From assembly GCA_009911715.1 (NCBI GenBank), contig CP047880.1:124001-188000 (forward strand): DNA of 64,000 nt. The letters are read 5' to 3'. Each line of letters begins with the position of its first letter. Position 1 is the stretch's first letter. Below the pieces are notes generated by a model. That model ran no database searches. It saw only the letters and a program-made list of their open reading frames with translations, and was not told the origin of the DNA. Both the position numbers and the translations under genes were made by a program. This DNA comes from Methanomassiliicoccaceae archaeon DOK. GTDB lineage: Archaea; Thermoplasmatota; Thermoplasmata; Methanomassiliicoccales; Methanomethylophilaceae. Shown piece by piece: positions 43,001 through 51,112 of this stretch.

Positions 43001-44581
43001 ATGACATCAAAGATTCTGGTTTCCGACCCCCTCTCCGACGAGGGAATCGAGATCCTCAAGAACTCGGGTTTCCCGGTCGACGTGAAACCCGGACTCTCCG
43101 AGGACGAGCTCTGCGCCATCATCGGCGACTACGACTGTCTGATCATCAGGTCCGGCACCAAGGTGACCCCCAAGGTCATCGAGGCCGGGAAGAACCTGAA
43201 GGTCATCGGACGCGCCGGTGTCGGTGTGGACAACATCGACGTGCCCTGCGCCACCGACAAGGGGATCCTCGTCATGAACACACCCTCCGCGAACATCCTG
43301 TCCGCGGCGGAGCACTCCTGCGCCATGCTCCTCGCCCTTGCCAGGAACATCCCCTTCGCCCACGAGTCCATGCACAAGGGCGAGTGGAAGAGATCCAAGT
43401 ACACCGGGGTCGAGCTCAACGGCAAGGTCCTGGGAATCATCGGTGTCGGTCGTGTCGGAGGCGAGGTCGCCAAACGCATGAAGGCGTTCAACATGACCAT
43501 GATCGGATACGACCCCTTCCTCCCGAAGGAGGTCGCCGACTCTCTCGGCGTCAGGCTGACCACCCTGGAGGAGGTCATCACCACCGCCGACTTCATGACC
43601 ATCCACACCCCGCTCCTGCCGGACACCAGGAACATGATCTCCCTGTCCCAGTTCAAGATGATGAAGCCCAACGCCAGGCTCGCCAACGTGGCCCGCGGCG
43701 GCATCGTCAACGAGGAGGACCTCTACACCGCACTGAAGGAGAAGATCATCGCCGGAGCCGCGTTCGACGTCTGGTGCAACGAGCCTCTCAGCGACGACGA
43801 GAAGAAGCTCCTGGAGCTGGACAACCTGGTCACCACCCCCCACCTGGGAGCTTCCACCGTCGAGGCCCAGGAGAGGGTCGCAGTCGAGATCGCCGAGCAC
43901 GCCGTCATGTACCTGAAGGACGGCATCGTCTCCAACGCGATCAACGCGCCCCGCGGAAAGCTGGACGCCGAGACCGAGCCCTACATGCCCCTCATGGACA
44001 GGATGGGCAACCTCGTCCAGCAGATGGTCGGCAACCACCCGCTCGAAAAGCTGGAGCTCATCTACTGCGGCGGGCTCGCCGGCAAGCAGACCAAGCTGCT
44101 GACCGTCACAGCCGTCATCGGCTACCTCAGGAACATCATCGGAACCGCCAACATCATCAACGCCCTGCCCATCGCCAAGGCCAAGGGCATCGAGATCGCG
44201 GAGACCAGCAACGACACCGCCAAGGACTACGCCAGCGTCGTCGAGATCAAGTTCACCTCCCAGGGCAAGACCCGCTCCATCAGGGGAACCGTCATCGGCG
44301 GTCAGCCCAGGCTTGTCGGCGTCGACCAGTTCTCGTTCGACATCCCCATGAGCGGGGACATGATGTACCTGAGCTACAACGACGAGCCCGGAGTCATTGG
44401 AATCGTCGGAAACACGCTCGGAACGGCCGGGATCAACGTCGCGCAGATGACCGTCGGAAGGGACGGCGGCCGCGCCCTGATGTTCCTGACCGTCGACCAG
44501 AACATCCCCGAGGAAATCGTGGCGAAGGTCGCCAAGAACGTCGGCACCGACGACATCAAGTTCCTCGACCTGGTGGAGTGA
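43001..44581 (+). CDS. serA: D-3-phosphoglycerate dehydrogenase
   Basis: The 526-residue enzyme has the long SerA layout. A catalytic domain is split around an NAD-binding fold (GIIGVGRVGGEVAKRMKAFN, with LANVARGGIVNEEDLYTALK and the catalytic HLGAST). The ASB-type intervening domain spans ~315-450, and a C-terminal ACT domain (SYNDEPGVIGIVGNTLGTAG, INVAQMTVGRDGGRALMFLT) is the usual serine-feedback site. It oxidises 3-phosphoglycerate, committing carbon to serine. ATG 43001 has GGAGG 7 nt upstream. Confidence 0.95.
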   Translation: MTSKILVSDPLSDEGIEILKNSGFPVDVKPGLSEDELCAIIGDYDCLIIRSGTKVTPKVIEAGKNLKVIGRAGVGVDNIDVPCATDKGILVMNTPSANILSAAEHSCAMLLALARNIPFAHESMHKGEWKRSKYTGVELNGKVLGIIGVGRVGGEVAKRMKAFNMTMIGYDPFLPKEVADSLGVRLTTLEEVITTADFMTIHTPLLPDTRNMISLSQFKMMKPNARLANVARGGIVNEEDLYTALKEKIIAGAAFDVWCNEPLSDDEKKLLELDNLVTTPHLGASTVEAQERVAVEIAEHAVMYLKDGIVSNAINAPRGKLDAETEPYMPLMDRMGNLVQQMVGNHPLEKLELIYCGGLAGKQTKLLTVTAVIGYLRNIIGTANIINALPIAKAKGIEIAETSNDTAKDYASVVEIKFTSQGKTRSIRGTVIGGQPRLVGVDQFSFDIPMSGDMMYLSYNDEPGVIGIVGNTLGTAGINVAQMTVGRDGGRALMFLTVDQNIPEEIVAKVAKNVGTDDIKFLDLVE

Positions 44582-44583
44582 AG

Positions 44584-44973
44584 ATGGGCGTAGTGACCGT
44601 CGACGAGCTCACGCTCGCCATCAAGAACAGCATCGATTCCTCCCACGGGATGGTCGAGGAGCAGGCGTACATGCTCGCCCACCACGTGCTGAACTTCTTC
44701 GGGTACTCCGACAGGATCATCGACAACATCCTGGAGCCCGAGGACCGTGACGCCTTCTACATGCTGGAGGACGCGGGCATCCTCACCACCGAGAGGGAGG
44801 AGACCACGCTCTACGACGGAAGGGAGTGGAGGATCCACTACTGGCTGTTCAGAAGGGACAAGATCGAGACGATGCTGGTGAGGCCGCAGTCCGACGACAC
44901 CGAGACCCAGCAGGAGGAGTCCGTCTACGCGGATCTGCCGGACGACATCTGGCAGCGCGGCGGCTCCGAGTGA
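44584..44973 (+). CDS. DUF6015-like small protein
   Basis: This 129-residue protein begins with VDELTLAIKNSIDSSHGMVE and continues EEQAYMLAHHVLNFFGYSDR, IIDNILEPEDRDAFYMLEDA. That is a helical, possibly winged-helix unit, followed by a strand-rich REWRIHYWLFRRDKIETML. It matches a family I know from Thermoplasmata and related methanogens as DUF6015. It sits 2 bp after serA and overlaps the helicase start by 4 bp, but its role is unknown. Confidence 0.7.
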   Translation: MGVVTVDELTLAIKNSIDSSHGMVEEQAYMLAHHVLNFFGYSDRIIDNILEPEDRDAFYMLEDAGILTTEREETTLYDGREWRIHYWLFRRDKIETMLVRPQSDDTETQQEESVYADLPDDIWQRGGSE

Positions 44974-46862
44974 AACCCGACATGCAGAGAGCGGACCTGT
45001 TCCCGTACGAGTACCGTCCCGGTCAGAGGGAGCTGGTCCGCTTCATTTCCAACACAGTTGACGACGGGATGAGTCCCGTCGTCGAGGCCGGCACGGGGAC
45101 CGGCAAGACCGTCTCCGCGCTGGCCGCCACCCTCCCCACTGTTCTGGAGAGGGGGATGAAGGTCATCTACCTCACACGCACCAAGTCGCAGCAGAAACAG
45201 GTCATACGTGAAGCGGCGGCGATCGGCCACGGGATCCTCTGCGTGGGCCTCCAGGGCCGCACCGCGGCGTCATGCCCCATGATGAGGGACGATCCGGACC
45301 TCGCATCCGGAACGTCCGAGGAGATATCCAAGCTGTGCTCGGAGTACAAGCGCAGGGACGCCGGCGAGTGCAGGTGCAGGTTCTACGCTAACATCGAGCA
45401 CACGGACATCGACTCCTGGGTCGAGAGGATCAGGGAGGAGCATCCGGAGCCGGAGGGCTTCGCGAGGATGTGCGAGGAGGCGGAGCTGTGCCCCTACGAG
45501 ATGCTGAAGTACGCACTCCCCCATGCGGACGTCATAGCAGCATCGTACCCGTTCGTGTTCATGCCGCAGATCCTGGCCAGGCTCGTGGACTGGATCGGCA
45601 TCCCACTGCACAGGACGGTCATCGTGGTGGACGAGGCACACAACCTCCCGGACTACCTCCGCGACGTCCAGACCTTCGAGTACAGCAGGGCGGCGCTGGA
45701 TCTGGCCGAGAAGGAGGCCAGGGAGAACGGCGACAGCGAGGTCCACGAGGGGCTCACGGTGACAGACATCGTGGGGGTTCTCAGGGAGGTCCTCGGATAC
45801 GCCGTCAAGGAGTATCTGATAGACGACGACGGGATCCTCCCCCCGTACTTCCTGGAGGACGAGCTCATGAGCCGCCTGGGGATGACGTCGGTCAGCATCA
45901 TGCGCATCGTTCAGGCCCTGGAGGACATCGGCGACTCCGTCGCCGAGAGGAAGAAGCAGAGGCGCAAGCTCCCGCGCTCCTACATCGGGAGCATGGGGCG
46001 TTTCATGCGCGCCTGGCTGACGGGTTCGGAGGACTGCCACGTCAGACTTGTCCTGGGCGGGGACAATCCCTGCTTCCAGTCGTACTGCATGGATCCCTCC
46101 GGCGCCTCCGATCCTCTAAACGAGTGCTTCGCATCCGTCCACATGTCCGGCACCCTGGAGCCCATCGACGCCTACATCCGGGACATAGGCCTCGACCGTG
46201 CCGTCCCGACGACCCTCAACGGCTTCTTCCCCAGGGAGAACCTCCTGACGCTGTACAGTGACGAGGTCTCCATGAGGTACGAGGACCGTTTCATCGAGTC
46301 GAACTACGCCAGGCTCAGGCAGCTGCTCTACGACACGGTCAACTCGGTGAGGGTCAACACGGCCGTCTTCTTCCCGTCCTACCAGTTCATGGACCGTATG
46401 CTCGACGACGGCGTGGCGTCCGATCTGGGACGCGACATCTACTACGAGCGCAGGGACATGCCCCAAGAGGAGCTTATGGAGGTGTTCGACAGCTTCAGAA
46501 CCTCGGAGGGCAGCGTCCTCTTCTGCGTGACCGGGGGGAGGATCAGCGAGGGGCTGGACTTCCCCGACAAGAGTCTGGAGCTGGCTGTGCTGATAGGCAT
46601 CCCGTATCCCAAGCCCACGGCCAAGATGAGGGCCATGACGCGCTACTACGACGCCAAGTTCGGTGACGGGAGGCTCTATGTCTCAATCATCCCCGCGTCC
46701 AGGAAGATGAGGCAGTCGATTGGGCGCCTCATAAGGTCCGAGACAGATCGCGGCGTGGCCGTCATACTGGACCGCAGGGCTGCGAGCCTGAGAGACATCT
46801 CCCCGATGCTATGTGGGGACATCCCGGCGGCCGTGACCTCGTTCTTCTCCCAAGACCGCTGA
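44970..46862 (+). CDS. XPD/Rad3-type DNA helicase
   Basis: This ~630-residue protein is a superfamily 2 helicase of the XPD/DinG group. It has Walker A VEAGTGTGKTVSALA, DEAH-box IVVDEAHNLPDYLRD, and late motifs GGRISEGLDFPDKSLELAVL and RKMRQSIGRLIRSETDRGVA. The iron-sulfur cluster domain is present: cysteines in TAASCPMM, GECRCRF and AELCPYE. XPD unwinds DNA 5' to 3' in repair. Starts GTG 44970 (overlapping DUF6015) and ATG 44982 are both possible. Confidence 0.92.
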   Translation: MKPDMQRADLFPYEYRPGQRELVRFISNTVDDGMSPVVEAGTGTGKTVSALAATLPTVLERGMKVIYLTRTKSQQKQVIREAAAIGHGILCVGLQGRTAASCPMMRDDPDLASGTSEEISKLCSEYKRRDAGECRCRFYANIEHTDIDSWVERIREEHPEPEGFARMCEEAELCPYEMLKYALPHADVIAASYPFVFMPQILARLVDWIGIPLHRTVIVVDEAHNLPDYLRDVQTFEYSRAALDLAEKEARENGDSEVHEGLTVTDIVGVLREVLGYAVKEYLIDDDGILPPYFLEDELMSRLGMTSVSIMRIVQALEDIGDSVAERKKQRRKLPRSYIGSMGRFMRAWLTGSEDCHVRLVLGGDNPCFQSYCMDPSGASDPLNECFASVHMSGTLEPIDAYIRDIGLDRAVPTTLNGFFPRENLLTLYSDEVSMRYEDRFIESNYARLRQLLYDTVNSVRVNTAVFFPSYQFMDRMLDDGVASDLGRDIYYERRDMPQEELMEVFDSFRTSEGSVLFCVTGGRISEGLDFPDKSLELAVLIGIPYPKPTAKMRAMTRYYDAKFGDGRLYVSIIPASRKMRQSIGRLIRSETDRGVAVILDRRAASLRDISPMLCGDIPAAVTSFFSQDR

Positions 46863-46944
46863 GCCCGTTTGTGCATGCTCTATTACAAAAAGGATATTTT
46901 TCCATCGTCAAAATAATAAAGTACGCAACGATAACGGGCGTTCC

Positions 46945-47217
46945 ATGGAGATAACAGTCGACGAGGATGTCAGACAGTACATCGCATCGCAGGGATGCGA
47001 CTTCCGCATCTGCACTGCGTGCATGGGCCCGGCCCTCGTACCGGTCAGTGTCAAGGCCCCTAAGGAGACCGACATAAGGATCCCCGTGGGCGATCAGACC
47101 CTGTACATCTCCAGGATACAGGCCAGGTACATCACCAACGTCTCCATGGACATGATCTACGATGAGGACGACATCGACTCATGTCCCGCGTTCTACACGA
47201 GGGGCCGCTACTACTGA
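46945..47217 (+). CDS. Small conserved hypothetical protein
   Basis: The 90-residue protein begins MEITVDEDVRQYIASQGCDF and has a CDFRICTACMGPALVP segment with three cysteines, then IRIPVGDQTLYISRIQARYI. Its look is that of a small HesB/IscA-like or thiol protein, but the family is not recognised. The gap upstream has a TATA-like element (AAATAATAAAG). It is convergent with the thiI-like gene. Confidence 0.65.
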   Translation: MEITVDEDVRQYIASQGCDFRICTACMGPALVPVSVKAPKETDIRIPVGDQTLYISRIQARYITNVSMDMIYDEDDIDSCPAFYTRGRYY

Positions 47218-47235
47218 ATCGGTATCGTAGTAGGA

Positions 47236-47859
47236 TCAGACGAGCCTGGCGGCATCGGCGGAGGCGCGTGCCAGCGCGTCGATGTCGATCTTCTCGCTGA
47301 AGGCTGAGACCTTCTCGGGGTTGGCCTCGGTTATGGGTTTCATGGGAACGATGCTGCATCCATGTCCCGGTCTTATCGAGATCTCGTAGGTGCCGATGTC
47401 CTTGGCGATCTCCTCTATCTCCAGCTTGTCCATGCCGATGAGGGGTCTGACAACGGGGAAGTCCAGTCCGATGTTCTCCGACCTTATGTTCCTCAGGGTC
47501 TGAGAAGCCACCTGTCCGAGGGAGTCGCCCATGACGATCCCGGCGCATCCCAGTTTCTTCCCAAGCTCCCTCGCTGTCCTCTGCATCACGCGCTTGCACA
47601 TGACGCACTGGTACGGCCTGTCGCATCCGCGGGCGATGGCGTCCTGGGACGGACCGTGCGGTGCGAAGTATAAGGGCATATCCTTGCCGGTGGCCTTTCT
47701 GAGCTGTTCGGCGAGGGCGATGGCGTCATCGGAGCTGGCATCCTCCGCATAGGGACGGTTGTCCATATGGAGGAGGATCACCTCCGCACCCTGCTGCGCC
47801 ATCTTGTACGCGGCGACCGGGGAGTCGATCCCGCTGGACATCAGAGCTATGAGCTTCAT
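47236..47859 (-). CDS. ThiI-like PP-loop sulfurtransferase (core domain only)
   Basis: The 207-residue protein is the PP-loop (AANH) domain of ThiI: SSGIDSPVAAYKMAQQGAEV, HGPSQDAIARGCDRPYQCVM, CKRVMQRTARELGKKLGCAG, VMGDSLGQVASQTLRNIRSE and VVRPLIGMDKLEIEEIAKDI. ThiI adenylates U8 of tRNA and adds sulfur. The N-terminal ferredoxin-like and THUMP tRNA-binding domains are absent, so another protein may supply tRNA binding, or the substrate differs. It overlaps the csl4 stop by 1 bp. Confidence 0.85.
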   Translation of the reverse strand: MKLIALMSSGIDSPVAAYKMAQQGAEVILLHMDNRPYAEDASSDDAIALAEQLRKATGKDMPLYFAPHGPSQDAIARGCDRPYQCVMCKRVMQRTARELGKKLGCAGIVMGDSLGQVASQTLRNIRSENIGLDFPVVRPLIGMDKLEIEEIAKDIGTYEISIRPGHGCSIVPMKPITEANPEKVSAFSEKIDIDALARASADAARLV

Positions 47860-48416
47860 CAGAGCTTCACGTCACCGTAATCGTCGGCCAGCTTCCTGGG
47901 CATGCTGTACTTGCACTCGGGGCAGTAGAGCCCGGTGCCCTTCTTGACCATCTCGGTCTTGCACTTGGAGCAGAGCGCCCTGATGCATCCGAGGTGGTCG
48001 TCCTTGGTGGTGAGCTGCAGGGACGGCTTGATGCCGGTGACCCTTGCCCTGATCATGTCCCCCTTCCTGAGCTCCTTGGAGACATCGTCGGTGTACTTGG
48101 GGGAAATCTTGGAGACGTGGATGGTGGCGTAGGTCTCTCCGCCGAGGGTCCTGTCGACGCCGTCCTTGGCCACGACGTCCGCGGTGGCCATGGTGTTCCT
48201 GATGTCGGCGACCACCGCATAGACTATGTCGCCCTCCTTCAGCACGTTCGGGGGGTTGGGGGAGACGACCTTCACGATGCACTCCTCGTCGTCGAACTCG
48301 ACGACACCGACCTGGGATGCGTAGACCGTCCCGTCATCGGAGAACGTGCCCTCTCCTCCCATGTACTCCTCCTCGATCGCAACCTCGTCTCCGGGAAAAA
48401 CCAGTTCTGAACTCAT
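47859..48416 (-). CDS. csl4: Exosome RNA-binding subunit Csl4
   Basis: The 185-residue protein has an N-terminal barrel (FPGDEVAIEEEYMGGEGTFS), an S1 RNA-binding domain (EGDIVYAVVADIRNTMATAD, KGDMIRARVTGIKPSLQLTT) and a C-terminal zinc ribbon (ALCSKCKTEMVKKG...LYCPECKY). This is archaeal Csl4, which caps the RNA exosome and recruits partners. It is followed immediately by the ThiI-like gene and preceded by the METTL5-like gene. Confidence 0.93.
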   Translation of the reverse strand: MSSELVFPGDEVAIEEEYMGGEGTFSDDGTVYASQVGVVEFDDEECIVKVVSPNPPNVLKEGDIVYAVVADIRNTMATADVVAKDGVDRTLGGETYATIHVSKISPKYTDDVSKELRKGDMIRARVTGIKPSLQLTTKDDHLGCIRALCSKCKTEMVKKGTGLYCPECKYSMPRKLADDYGDVKL

Positions 48417-48422
48417 GATGAA

Positions 48423-49016
48423 TCACCTTATGTTGACGACCGCGACGTCAACGCTCATTTTCGCCTTCTTATGGAATGAAAACGTATGCGGGATTTCGTA
48501 CTTATAGGTTTTACGCCACGTCACCGTGCGTCCGCGGTCCCTGCAGAAGCCCTCGACGAACTCCAGCGTCTCGGCCATGTGTATGGAATAGACGCACTCG
48601 GAGCACTCCATCGCCTTATCCAGGAACGCGCGGTCGGCGTTGCGGTTCTGGCATCCGAACGGGGGGTTCATGAAGACAGTGTCCGCGCCCTCCTTGACGT
48701 CCCTGATGTCGGACAGGCGGAACTCCACGTCCGCGCCCGACGATTCGGCATTGATCCTGGCTACCCGCAGAGCGGATTCGGAGACGTCGTATCCCACGAC
48801 CATACCGGCCCCGAGCATCCACGCGCCGATGGAGAACATTCCCGTTCCGCATCCGAGGTCCACGACCTTCAGGCCCTCTATGTCCCCGTTGCCGTACGCC
48901 GTGTACAGGATGTCCGCCGCGATGGTCGCCGGTGTCATGTACTGCTCCAGCGACGGGTCCGGATCTTCGAAGTTGCGGACGGACTGCAGCCTGATCTCGA
49001 GGTCCCTCTTCCTCAT
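48423..49016 (-). CDS. METTL5-like rRNA/DNA adenine methyltransferase
   Basis: This ~197-residue SAM methyltransferase starts MRKRDLEIRLQSVRNFEDPD, then PSLEQYMTPATIAADILYTA, the SAM loop VVDLGCGTGMFSIGAWMLGA and the NPPF catalytic motif (TVFMNPPFGCQNRNADRAFL). The family includes human METTL5, which methylates 18S rRNA. ATG 49016 is preferred to the longer ATG 49091 because family members start there and a TATA box (ATATATGA near 49040) is only ~25 nt upstream. Its transcript would be leaderless. Confidence 0.9.
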   Translation of the reverse strand: MRKRDLEIRLQSVRNFEDPDPSLEQYMTPATIAADILYTAYGNGDIEGLKVVDLGCGTGMFSIGAWMLGAGMVVGYDVSESALRVARINAESSGADVEFRLSDIRDVKEGADTVFMNPPFGCQNRNADRAFLDKAMECSECVYSIHMAETLEFVEGFCRDRGRTVTWRKTYKYEIPHTFSFHKKAKMSVDVAVVNIR

Positions 49017-49091
49017 CCTCTTAGGGTAGGGTGAACACTCATATATCGGGCACGGTTCAAGGTGATATTCGGGTATGGAGGCAACTTCCAA

Positions 49092-49466
49092 CCAATACTT
49101 CGATTTTCAGACGTGTGGCACATGACCCAGACATGCCTCCAGAGTCGTCGACAGTAAACGTCCAGTCTAAACAATTAAATACCATTCCAAACGTAAGGGT
49201 TGATTAGAAGTGCCTATCGGGTTCAGATGTCGAAGATAGGCGCGTTCGACCCTTACAAACGATTTACCGGAATCCGTTCGCGGGTTCCGGGAGCTTCGTT
49301 TCTTCTGATAATCCATGTCCCCACAGTCCGTTCGGACATGGGTCGGTTTCGTTTTTCGTCGCAGAACTGCGGTATTCGTACCGGTGCTGTGACAGATTTA
49401 TTAAGAGGTACCCGATTCGAATCACGCATACAATGTTATGCGCACCTCGATTGAGGGGGTATACCA
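49092..49466. other. Intergenic region before purH
   Basis: About 370 bp separate the METTL5-like gene from purH. It holds a TATA-like TTAAATA near 49171 and four hairpins between 49212 and 49383, described separately. A second AT-rich element (ATTTATTAAG) lies at ~49396. No credible coding sequence was seen. Confidence 0.6.
49200..49400 (+). ncRNA. Candidate structured RNA or purH leader
   Basis: Four helices can form on the + strand. They are GCCTATC/GATAGGC (49212-49218 with 49235-49241); a 10-bp stem capped by UUCG (49267-49276 with 49281-49290, one G-U pair); CATGTCC/GGACATG (49314-49320 with 49334-49340); and CGGTA/TACCG capped by UUCG (49370-49374 with 49379-49383). Two UUCG loops in 120 nt are unusual and mark the + strand as the likely RNA. 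A TATA-like element at ~49171 fits a start near 49198. It could be a separate small RNA or the leader of purH. No known family was recognised. Confidence 0.35.
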
Positions 49467-49469
49467 CTG
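49454..49469 (+). promoter_or_regulatory. Shine-Dalgarno and CTG start of purH
   Basis: GAGGGGG at ~49454-49459 sits 7 nt before CTG 49467. In frame, a stop TGA at 49452-49454 precedes, and the only codons between are GGG GGT ATA CCA CTG. The first ATG is 78 nt further on. Confidence 0.55.
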
Positions 49470-51020
49470 TCAAAAATCAGCAGAGCCATCATCAGCGTCT
49501 CGGATAAGACCGGCATCGTCGACTTCGCCAAGGAGCTGGCTGCCATGGGTGTCGAGATTATCTCGACGGGCGGGACGTACAAACTTCTGAAAGAGAACGG
49601 GATCGCGGTGACCGAGGTGGCCGAGGTCACGGGATTCCCTGAGATGCTGGACGGACGCGTCAAGACGCTCCACCCAATGATCCACGCAGGCATACTCGCC
49701 CGCAGGGACGTCAAGGAGCACATGGACGCCATCGCCGCCAAGGGGATCAAACCCATTGACATGGTCGTGGTGAACCTCTACCCCTTCAAACAGACGGTCC
49801 TCAAGGAGGGAGTCACGTTCGACGAGGTCGTCGAGAACATCGACATCGGCGGGCCCAGCATGATCCGCGCCGCCGCCAAGAACTACAAGTCCGTAGCGGT
49901 GGTCACGGACCCGAGGCAGTACTCCGACATCATCGCGGAGCTGAAGGACAAGGGTGAGATCTCCGACGAGCTCCACGGGAAGCTCATGGCGGAGGCCTTC
50001 GTGGACACCGCCAACTACGACAGCATGATCGCCTCCCAGATGTACAAGCACTTCTGCACAGGGTTCCCCGAGTCCTTCCCCATCCCGCTCGAGAAGGTCG
50101 AGGACCTCAGGTACGGCGAGAACCCCAACCAGGCCGCCGCGTTCTACAAGGACCCCTTCACACCCGGACCCACAGTGGCAAGGGCGGAGCACCTCCAGCA
50201 CGGCAAGCAGCTGTCCTACAACAACATCCTCGACCTGGACAAGGCCATGGACATCTGCATGGACTTCGAGAGGCCCACCGCGGTGGTCATGAAGCACACC
50301 AACCCCTGCGGGCTGGCATCCGCGGACAACATCTACGACGCGTTCATGACGGCGTACAACGTCGACCCCCTCTCCGCCTTCGGATGCGTCATATGCCTCA
50401 ACAGGCCCTGCACCGTGGAGGTCGCGAAGGAGATCTCCCAGCACTTCGTCGAGGCCGTCATCTGTCCCGACTACGAGGACGGCGCTATCGAGATCATGGA
50501 GGTCAAGAAGAACATCCGCCTGCTGAGGACCAACTGCCCCATCGGCCCCTCCGAGAGGGTCAGGGAGTACAAGATGAAGAAGGTCCAGGGCGGCATGCTC
50601 GTGCAGACCGACGAGGACGTCGTCATCGACCCCAAGAACCTCAAGGTCGTGACCAACCGCGCCCCCACCGAGGAGGAGGTCCACTCCCTGCTCTTCGCTT
50701 GGAAGCTGGCGAAGCACGTCACATCCAACGCCGTCGTCTACGTCAGGGGCGAGCGCGCCGTCGGAATCGGAGCCGGCCAGATGAGCCGCGTGGATTCCGC
50801 GAAGATCGCCACCATGAAGGCCAACGAGCCCACGCAGGGCTGCGTCATGGCCTCCGATGCATTCTTCCCGTTCAGGGACGGAGTCGACGAGGCCGCCAAC
50901 GCGGGCGTCACCGCCATTATCCAGCCCGGAGGCAGCATCAGGGACCAGGAGGTCATCGATGCCGCCAACGAGCACAACATGGCGATGGTGTTCACCGGCT
51001 GTCGCGTGTTCAGGCACTGA
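49467..51020 (+). CDS. purH: Bifunctional AICAR transformylase/IMP cyclohydrolase PurH
   Basis: The 517-residue protein has an N-terminal IMP cyclohydrolase domain (SKISRAIISVSDKTGIVDFA, GVEIISTGGTYKLLKENGIA, LDGRVKTLHPMIHAGILARR) and a C-terminal AICAR transformylase domain with KHTNPCG (catalytic Lys and His), DAFFPFRDGVDEA and the usual ending FTGCRVFRH. It would complete the last two steps to IMP. The start must be CTG 49467: the next ATG (49545) would remove the conserved SDKTG motif. It coexists with PurP in this window. Confidence 0.93.
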   Translation: MSKISRAIISVSDKTGIVDFAKELAAMGVEIISTGGTYKLLKENGIAVTEVAEVTGFPEMLDGRVKTLHPMIHAGILARRDVKEHMDAIAAKGIKPIDMVVVNLYPFKQTVLKEGVTFDEVVENIDIGGPSMIRAAAKNYKSVAVVTDPRQYSDIIAELKDKGEISDELHGKLMAEAFVDTANYDSMIASQMYKHFCTGFPESFPIPLEKVEDLRYGENPNQAAAFYKDPFTPGPTVARAEHLQHGKQLSYNNILDLDKAMDICMDFERPTAVVMKHTNPCGLASADNIYDAFMTAYNVDPLSAFGCVICLNRPCTVEVAKEISQHFVEAVICPDYEDGAIEIMEVKKNIRLLRTNCPIGPSERVREYKMKKVQGGMLVQTDEDVVIDPKNLKVVTNRAPTEEEVHSLLFAWKLAKHVTSNAVVYVRGERAVGIGAGQMSRVDSAKIATMKANEPTQGCVMASDAFFPFRDGVDEAANAGVTAIIQPGGSIRDQEVIDAANEHNMAMVFTGCRVFRH

Positions 51021-51027
51021 AACTCAA

Positions 51028-51046
51028 GGCGGGGCCTGCCCCCGCC
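51028..51046 (+). terminator. Hairpin after purH
   Basis: GGCGGGG (51028-51034) pairs with CCCCGCC (51040-51046), 8 nt past the purH stop, followed by AAAACTCTTC. Confidence 0.6.
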
Positions 51047-51083
51047 AAAACTCTTCATCCAATCCCGATCATTCCTGCATTCT

Positions 51084-51091
51084 CTTATATC
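51084..51091 (+). promoter_or_regulatory. TATA box of gene at 51113
   Basis: CTTATATC lies 21 nt before ATG 51113, consistent with a leaderless mRNA. Confidence 0.5.
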
Positions 51092-51112
51092 TCGGTCATC
51101 GGATTAACGGTC

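Noticed and set aside
49401-49444. tRNA-like TTCGAATC sequence
   Set aside because: The T-arm does not have a 5-bp stem and no acceptor or anticodon arm can be formed around it.
49200-49454. 84-residue open frame before purH
   Set aside because: Protein-like features are absent and it runs through the hairpins and the purH promoter.
49470-51017. Long open frame antisense to purH
   Set aside because: Shadow of purH; composition is dominated by Val/Gly/His repeats with no domain.
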